Source of the DNA: Fratercula arctica
Lineage: Eukaryota; Chordata; Aves; Charadriiformes; Alcidae
Assembly: GCA_947846985.1 (NCBI GenBank)
Contig: CANTUZ010000005.1
Span: forward strand, 16,650,389-16,714,388
Length of the DNA: 64,000 bases
Reading direction: 5' to 3'
In this document: positions 36,251 through 64,000 of the stretch, in pieces
Numbering within the stretch: position 1 is the stretch's first letter
Layout: each line of letters opens with the position of its first letter
Notes under the pieces: generated by a model
The model's input: the letters and a program-made list of their open reading frames with translations, nothing else
Database searches by the model: none
Told to the model about the DNA's origin: nothing
Made by a program: the position numbers and the translations under genes

Positions 36251-39200
36251 GCTGCATACCTGTGCCTCTGGGGTTTGGTCTGGGCCATTAGCGTAGATAT
36301 TCTGCTGTTCCCTGTGGGGAGCGGAAACCTAGCAGCAAGGCCTGCATCAAACCTGTCAGAGCTCGCCTGGCAGCCCATGCCTGATAATAATCCTGATTAT
36401 TAAACTGTGTAAAGGTTTCCTCTATTTCTGATTAGAACTTGACAAAACCACATGGAAAGAGATGAGTGAAATGCTGGTAATGGAGAGTGTTGAGAACAGG
36501 TGGTGTAAGGAACACAGGTACCTGGTTTTAAAAGTGGATAGAAAGAGTCACTATGTTAGAGGAAGGATAGCTGTTGGAATTTGACAGTATTTCCAGAAGC
36601 TGCATTTGCTCCCATAGAGCTAGGAGGGGAGAGGTTATAGGTGAATAAGCAAACAGCACCTTTTTTTTTGGTTTTATGCCAGCACTGAAGCTTCCTGATA
36701 GACCTTGACAGTTGTAAACTGCAGCTGAAATTAACATTCTCAAGACAGGCTTGATGACAAGTCATACCCCATGGATTAGGGCTACTGATTGATCCAAGTG
36801 CTTTTCAGACTGTTAACCATCACTTCAAAAGCTCTACTGCTGGAGAATTTAGAATAAACTGTGTCTGACCTTCGTATTCTCGAAGATACTTAAACCAGAG
36901 AAGGGTCTGTCTTCCAGAATTTGCAACTGAAGAACTGTAATGATCCTTCATTTAGCAGCAGATTAAAATTGCCATGTAAAGCTGTAAAATAACAGAATTT
37001 CTCCGTATATGTGTTGCAGTTCTTGCCCCTTGGAGCAGCAGTGTCATCATCTGCAGTACTGATTCCTGGAAACTTCAGTTGTTAAATATAGAGGTTATGA
37101 GATTTGGGCAGGCGTAAATAGATCATTGATGGCTCTCGCCCTTCTGCATAGCAAGCCTTAGGTGTCCAAAAAGAAAAGAAAATGACTGGTGTACCGTGTA
37201 TGCTGAGTGAGGACGTAGCCTTCCCCTCTGCAGTCGGTAGGAGACCATACTCACGCTTTTCTAGCAGCTAGGCGAGATTTCTATTTTAGAATTTTTTCTG
37301 TACTACTTGTAACAAGAAGCCATCTTGTTTTCATTAGTGAAAGACAGCAACTTTCCTAAATCCTCATTATTAGTATGTTTTTTATTCTTTTTGATGTACT
37401 GTTTAAAAGACAGCTCCAGGTTTTCTCCATTCTGGGTAATGCTTACTGTGCTTGTGAATTGTATCATCCTACTGCCACCATAAATTACTGCATGAAAAAG
37501 GGAGCACGGCAATGATATAAATAAGAACAGCAGTGAGGTAGTGTGTTCACTCTCTCAGAAGGTAGAATGAGCCACTTGTGGGATAGTTGTGCATTCACAG
37601 ATTGCGCACTGCAAGATAGTGTGCTAGAAGCGCCGCGGTTGTAAAGGAGAAGTTGCTAGTTGCTGATCGTTTTCTTCCCTAGTTGAAAGATTGGTTGTGG
37701 GTGGGTGAAATAGCATGGTAGAAAAGCAAATCAACTTGCATCAGAATGAGCCTGACTATGGAAATGCTTTCCTTTTTCTTTCTGTTCAGTACAGGTTTAA
37801 TTCCTTTGCATTCTGTGGCTTTGTGTCTACTGTGTTGGATAATAATGACCTTAAAGGACTGTAAAGTAACAAAGGGAGAAAAATGCCCAAATCGTTAGTC
37901 TTGCATATGTTGAGGTTTCTAGTCTATTAGGGTCTGTGGCCAGCTGCCTTTTTCGGGTAAGGATAAGGTGCTGATGAGAGACTACAGACCTGCAACAGGA
38001 AACTACATAAAATGGTAGTGCAAATACCACTGAAAGAGAATAATGCTGCTGGGGAGACTGTAATGGATTATGCTAGGAAACAGCCCTGAAATCGTGCCAT
38101 GCAGTTTTCTTTGAGAGAGAAGTATTAGCAGGGCTGATCTGAATGTGGCACAGCGTGTTCTAGTGACTGCTGCAGTGATGCTGATGTGAAACCCCATGTT
38201 CAGCTCAGCGTCACTGAAGTCTTTGGCAAAGCTTTGGCTGACTGAAATGATGAAAGAGCAAAGCTTAAGTGCAGAGCCCTTTTGCCATTAAGTTTTCCCA
38301 TTTAGTATTTTACTTAACTCGTTTCGGAAATGGGCTTGTAAGATTTCTGCTGAACAGAATGCTATGCTGCTTGCTAGATCTTCAGAGTAAAATATCCCAT
38401 CTTGCTGCTGTTTCTTTAAAGAAAAAAAAAAAAGTATGTGAATTTAAGTGCTTAGAATTATCATTTTGTGACACTAGTAGTGCGATAGCTGATGCAGGTT
38501 ACTGTTTGAAGTTTGATGCAGGGCCCAGCAAATATTACAGGTATTCTAAACCACATGGAACATGCATATCAACATTTGAAAATACTATTTTATATATCAA
38601 TAGTAAAGTCGGACAGACTATACATTTACAGCAACCATACCAAAGATGTGATTTTTTGATAGGTGTACGACAGTATGTTAATAGAATGTAGTCATACTTG
38701 CGGCATCCTTAATCTCTTGAGAAATTTAAGGCTGTAGGGTGAACCTGTACAGAGGAGTGATAGTGAGTGCTGGGGAGAAGAATGCAGCAAGTATCAAAAG
38801 GCTTGTTGATGTGAGACTGGTGACAAAATTATCGTGGTGTTGAAGCAGGTATAACATTAGTCCCTCGGACTTTGGGGGAGAGGGATAGGAAACTGTCCAG
38901 CTGCAATCAAGCGTACAAAGCGTTGTTCGAGCCTTGGGCAAAAACCACCACAATAAGATCAGGAGTGTAACAGGGCTACCTTATCTTTAGCACAGAGAAC
39001 TGAAAATCCATGATTTTTTACATACCTAGTATCCTTTCCCTTTCTGAAATGACTTAACATCTGCCATTCACGCTGAAGAAGGGAATTGCTGCCAAATGCC
39101 AGAGGAGATTTGGAATTTATGTCATTGCTTAGCTTCAGTATTCTTCTGAACTTGAAAAACCACTGAAGGAACGTTAAAACAGGAAAATTTGGTTATCAGT

Positions 39201-39470
39201 TTAAGTGTAAGATTTGGCTGTCTTTTATTGGAGCAAAAGCAGTATCAACAATATCATTAGATGAATTGTTTAGGTAGCTAGCGATATTTTGTTTAAATAA
39301 ATTTGCAGATTGCACTGACAGAGGGGAGCATGTTTATCTGGAATGCCTCAAAAATGATGTAGGCATTAACGAGTAAACGTGGGGTTTAATGCTTTGATGT
39401 AGAAAGGAGTAGTGAAAGAGTTACAGCAAAAATAATTATACTAATCAGCTCAACTGTATGTTTTTAATAG
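36251..39470. other. GTF2H1 first intron, nothing recognised
   Basis: About 3.2 kb of moderate-GC to AT-rich sequence between the CpG island and the first coding exon. No repeat family, RNA gene or additional exon was recognised; the 140-codon ORF at 38269-38691 has no recognised similarity. Confidence 0.55.
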
Positions 39471-59101
<19,631 letters not shown>

Positions 59102-59925
59102 AAATGCATGCTGTACAGGTTTGAGAGAAAAATCTGCAATAGGTATAGGAGTACAACCTAGCGTATGTGCAGATCTTATAGTTGTTGCAGGAAGACCTGC
59201 AAGCTGTGGACTTCTGGAAACGATGCTAACTGAACTTGCACATTTTTGAAAAAGAACTGAGATTAAACTTGAAAACTAGGGAGAAAAACAAGGAAGAACC
59301 AAAACAGAAGAGCTGAGGCGCAAAAATATTTAAAAAGACACTGTTTACTGCAGTTACTCAGGAACTGCTTTTGATTTGCGTAAAGAGCTGCTTTCAGAAA
59401 TAAAAAATTTAAAGAGGGTGTATTAATAAAATCTGTTTTTCTGTCTAATTTTTTTTTATTAAGATGCGTATGGCACAGGGTAGAACTCAAACGTTTTTCT
59501 TCACTGGATTCTGACATTTTATTGAATTTTGTTTGTACTTTCTGCAACAGTTTAACAATGATATTTTAAAATACAGCTGAGACTGTTTTTGCTTCAAACA
59601 TCTGGGAGAGTGTAGCTGTCAGAAGACAAGCTTCTGCCATATTTCCCCACCAATTGGAAGCAAGAGACATTGCACTGAAAGCTGTTGATGGTCTGGGGTC
59701 CCTAAAGGCACATGGGGGCAAACTTTTGCCTGAAGTCTTGGATTTTTATGCAGAATTTTTTCAGCCATCGGTTTTGCATGTTTTCCTTTGAGTGCAAGTG
59801 TGTGCTACTGCAGTGGTTTTTTGTTTTTTGTGTTGGTTTTTTTTTTTTTTAAACGGAGGCATTTGTTCTGAGGAGAGAATGCATTTTTAAAAATGAAGTT
59901 AAATAAAGTTTCTTACAAAAGAAGT
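59102..59925 (+). other. GTF2H1: GTF2H1 3' UTR with poly(A) signal
   Basis: A clear AATAAA at 59902-59907 lies about 800 nt past the stop. Earlier AATAAA-type hexamers near 59399 and 59423 could serve as alternative sites, and one near 60908 could give a longer form. The end coordinate is the expected cleavage region. Confidence 0.6.
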
Positions 59926-62900
59926 CATTTATTTTCAATTCTTAGACATTTTTTATTTCTTCTCCTAAATGTGTTTTCCTTCACTCTTCCCTTTTGACTG
60001 TTACACTATTTTTGGCGAATTGATAATCATTGCAGAGAGAAAAATTGTGTTATTTACACAATGTCCATAGGTATTGGGAATCTGTGCCATACTTTGTTCC
60101 AAATAGAATGAGTTCACAGTTTCAGACCAACTTGTCTTGTATTAAACGTGACTTAAATGCAAAGTAAACCTGTTTTCTATAATATATGCAGTTTAATGAC
60201 ATCCTGGTATTTTGTTGTCATCTTGACTGTACTAAAGCCCAGTATGGGCTACTGAACTTTTTTTACTTCTGACAAAACATGACTGTTAGAGTATAAGATG
60301 CATTTACTACAAGGACAAATCAGAGTGACAATACATATTCAAAGCAAGCACAGCAGCGTTCAGTACGGCAGAATAAATTCCCGTTAGCCTGCATGATGGC
60401 ATAATACTAGATTTTGCCACCATTGGTATGATGCTAAAACATGCTAGTAATGGTGTTGGGTGGAGAATCCATGCAAATTCCTACAGAAGAAGAGATGCAT
60501 TTGTATAGCCAAGTCTGTGCTTGTTCTGTGCTGCTGCTGCATTTATGCAAGAGGAGTTTCTTCTTTAACTGATGTGTGGAAGTCAGCAGCTTCTTTTTAC
60601 CCAGTGTTTTTGGATTTTTGTATTATGCTAATATTTTGGTAAAAGCTGAGTTTCAGTTAAATGTCACTGTCTGCACCAGAATTCTGTTTGGAAATGTATG
60701 CATATTGTTAAGCCTAGTTTTGTTGTCTGCTTTTGCAGACAGATGCATGATACCTGCTCTGTGATGTTAATGTGGTTCTGCTACAAGAAGTGACTGGACA
60801 CAACAAGAGAGATGCCCATTATTTTTGACAGGTGAAAATGTCACTAGGAATAAACCAGATGTACATACAGCACCTGGGGGATGAGGTGCACCTCTTGTCA
60901 AGAGTTACCTCTTGTGATAAATAAACTCTCTAAAATTTAGGCTTAGGGTATGGCTTTATTAAGCCTAATGCTCTTGTAAGTGCAGGCAGCTCCCAGAAAG
61001 AAAGGGTAGTTTTGTTCTCCCCCATTCCAGAGCATTTGATCTAGCAATTCTGTGGCCAAATTTCAACTGTTTAGTGAAAGCTATAACACCTTTCATCATA
61101 TCAGAGGGCTAGATTCAACAAAACGTGTCTGATGTATATTCTAACTGCGCCTGAAGCTATGAACAACGCATTTGAGTATTAGACTGCACTGAGACTTCAT
61201 GAAAAAAAAAACCAAAAAAACAAATCACAGGGGAGTTTTGAATATGGAACTAATCCACCTTTGATTTGAATCAGTATTTAGTGTTCCTGGAAACGCTGGG
61301 CAAAATGGTTAGCATGGTGGAAAAGTTTCAGTGCATCACAAGAGCATTTTACAGTTCAAAGGACTATTGTTTATAATCGTTACGGGGGATGTTGTTGCAA
61401 TAGCTTTAAGTTATTATAGCGATATCAGGCTATCAAAATGTACCTTAATGAACAGAACTGGGGGGAAGAGGACTATGATGCTAAATTCAACAGTTTTGCC
61501 TAGAGACTGTACAGGCAAGGCTGCTATGCACTTCATATTGCTTTTTCAGGTATTGTGGCAATAAGGCACAGGCCCCTCCTAAAGTAAGGGAGGTAAACTA
61601 AATATTCTTTCTTCTACATTGTGTTCCCCTTTTCTGTAGCATGGTCCAAAACCCAGATTCATTCCTTAAGTTTTGAAACTGAATCATCATGCATTATATT
61701 ACTATTGGAATCTTTATACTGACTTGTATTTTTAATGAGAATTCATAAAACTTGTATCATTGGCATTGATCTAAGATTTGTAGAATAAACCCTACTGAAT
61801 TCTAAAGTCAAGTCTTCTCTAATGCTTAGGCTGTGTTTTCTGATGTTCAATTAAATCGCAAACAGGCTCCATTCAGGTCTAAATTGAGAGCGCTGTGTAT
61901 AGCGTTAGCTCAGCTGTCCCTTCATGCTGGTAGAAGAGGTCAGGAGCAAAAGGGTTACAATACAGTTACTGTCAAATTTATTTCATTTTTAGGGGCTGAA
62001 AATTTTTTCTGCCACACAGGGAATCTACACCATTACTAGTGCTACTGTCCCTCTGTTTAAGTCTCCAAGGATTAGTACTCCGTTTGTTCCATCTATTGAT
62101 CCAACAGCCATTGATTCAGGCTCTGTCAGCCATTCAAATCCAAGCTTTGCTAGTAATGGAGAAAGGATAACTTAAAGCAGATAGTAACACAAGTCTGGCT
62201 TAGCTCATTTGTAGCCTGTGAATTTCAGCAGATGAAAATACTTAGATGCACCACAAAAAAGCCTGGCTTATTTCTCTCAACAAGAGCTGTACCCCAGTCA
62301 AAGACAGGAAGCGACATCTTTCCACTGGAGCCATTCTTACAAGTAGTATCTTTCTTGCACGCTCACAGAGTAGCTCTCTAAACTGTTGTCTTCAGCTTCC
62401 TAATGCAACCAAGGCCTTGGGCTTTCCCAGATGGGTGATTTTCCCCACCACCCCTTTAAGACGCTTTTTTTTTTTTTTTTACAGCTACAACTATTTTCCA
62501 TTATTTATACTGTAACTACATCCTTACAACTTCTCTCATCAGCTATTGTTAATAGCTAGAAAGCTTACCTTATCTTTGCCAAAACTCGTATCAAACATCT
62601 GCTTTGTCCAGAAAGTCACTTGTGTAAGCAGAGGTGACGACGACAAGAAAGCTTAAGATCCACTTTTCCATTATCCATCCTGTCTCCCTTTCTTAAGGGA
62701 AGGGTCTACTCAAGCATCCCTGCCATCTGGAGGTAGTGCATTAAGAGGCTTTAGAGCCTTTGTATTTTAGACAGTTTCAGTGTGTGAGCTGCAATATCCA
62801 AACCTGTTTCCAAGCTCTCCTTTACCTTTCAGCAAGAGCTGGAGCTCAATCCAAAGAGAACTCAGCAACTTCAGTTTTAATAACGATCAGACATCACTGG

Positions 62901-64000
62901 TGGTCTAAAGTTGATCCTCCAGAAACCCTGATAACTAATGGCAGATGTGCTCCTGCAGTAGAGTTTAAAGCCTGGGGAACCATTAAAATACCTAGCCCAA
63001 TCTCCTGATCTTTTTCAGGACACTGCACTTCCCCTCAGCTACCTCTGACCACATCATCTCCCCAGAAGTTATCCAAGTCCTTCCCTGTAACACTGAGCGC
63101 AAAAGAATTCATTGCTCTCCTTGATAACATCCTATAGATAGAGGATAAAATATTAAGGCTCTTTTGGGCTGTCTGTCGTGGAAGACAAGACCCAAAGGTG
63201 CGAGATGCAGTCAGAGTGGTTGACGAGACTGAAGGAGCAGTTTGGCCAGAGAGTGCAGTGCCCACTAGAGGGTACAGACCAGAGCCCAGATGCCTCCATG
63301 TGTCCAGCCCCAGGCAGCAAGCACCCCGTGGCAGCCCCAGCTTGCTCACTGAGGGAGGTCAGTATGTTTGCACCCCTGCCTCCCACCGGGCCACGCAGTG
63401 CCAGTCCACCTTTATTCTGCCCTCCAGGCAGGTTTAGGATCACAGCCGGGTGGCAGGGTGCCACAACAGTGATGTGAAAAGATGCCTGAAGAATGCAGCC
63501 AAGGCTGGGGCTCTGTGCTGGCATTTTGTCAGCCCACGTGCCCTCAGCTGCTGTGTTTCCCACACAATGAATGTCCCCATCCCCTCCAAAACCTGACAGT
63601 CCTCTGGTCTTCCTACCCCGACAAAGTCCACACACCTTTCATCCTGGTAAAGCCAAACTACTCCAGTAGTTCAGGTATCAGCACATCCCCAATGTAAAAG
63701 TGTCCCGGACTTAACACAGACCGTGTCCTCCCCGCCTGCTAAGATCCCCTTTAACGAGGCTGCTTTGTTATTATCTCACCCACAGCCCTCACAAACCACA
63801 AATTACATACAAAGCTTTGAAGGGCAGTCCCGTCCTGTCCCACCCCCCTCAACCCCCCCACCCAACACCAGCCAAAACTGGACACAGTTTTGCTCTCTAG
63901 AGCATCAGCATCTGCACAGCCCCACTCCATCCCCTTCTAACCCGAGTTCATTCACAGGCAAAACATGACAAACCATCACTTTGTTACGATTACTGCACCC
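59926..64000. other. Intergenic region downstream of GTF2H1, no gene seen
   Basis: About 4.1 kb without a recognisable exon, CR1 or CpG island. In mammals LDHA follows next; I found no lactate dehydrogenase exon or its promoter here. The last 900 bases are GC-richer, with overlapping short ORFs on both strands (63153-63635 minus, 63178-63477 plus), none of which I recognise. Confidence 0.55.

Noticed and set aside
34086..36378. Many ORFs of 60-168 codons around the HPS5/GTF2H1 promoter
   Set aside because: They are GC-rich shadows on all frames of a CpG island, with no known domain and no conserved start.
59926..64000. Search for LDHA exons or promoter
   Set aside because: Expected next by synteny, but no lactate dehydrogenase motif or CpG island was found here.

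Overview
This is vertebrate nuclear DNA, and almost certainly avian. It has long AT-rich introns with GT-AG borders, sharp CpG islands, and six or more CR1 LINE copies. The CR1 copies end in the ATTCTATGATTCT-type tail typical of bird CR1. There is also a solo LTR of a kind I associate with neoavian birds; that attribution is from memory and not checked. Four protein-coding genes appear in the order SAAL1 (-), SAA (-), HPS5 (-), GTF2H1 (+). This matches the mammalian block SAAL1 / SAA cluster / HPS5 / GTF2H1 / LDHA (human 11p15.1), but with a single SAA gene where mammals have several. The long coding ORFs are exons; most other ORFs are shadows or CR1 remnants.

Region by region: 1-5.2 kb holds the first three coding exons of SAAL1, read leftwards. 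A solo LTR (703-1806) lies in its third intron and a nearly intact CR1 3' half (2985-4210) in its second. The SAAL1 CpG-island promoter also contains the 3' end of SAA. SAA (5.6-7.4 kb, minus) is complete: a non-coding first exon, three coding exons encoding 123 aa, a TATA box and a consensus NF-kB site. From 7.5 to 10.6 kb I see no gene. HPS5 occupies about 10.6-34.8 kb on the minus strand: 22 coding exons reconstruct an open frame of 1,135 codons plus stop, with a 5' non-coding exon and a probable long 3' UTR that has taken in a CR1. HPS5 and GTF2H1 are head to head across a CpG island (34.3-36.2 kb) with five CACGTG boxes. GTF2H1 (+) has 14 coding exons, 39.5-59.1 kb. The frame is clean except for one extra base in the penultimate coding exon. 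From 59.9 to 64 kb I see no gene.

Functionally the genes are unrelated neighbours. SAA is an acute-phase apolipoprotein. SAAL1 is an armadillo-like regulator linked to proliferation. HPS5 is a BLOC-2 subunit for lysosome-related organelles. GTF2H1 is the p62 subunit of TFIIH. The points most worth a second look are the GTF2H1 frameshift, the CACGTG array in the shared HPS5/GTF2H1 promoter, the GC-AG intron in HPS5 beside a CR1, and the very close SAA-SAAL1 packing. I found no clearly novel biological system.
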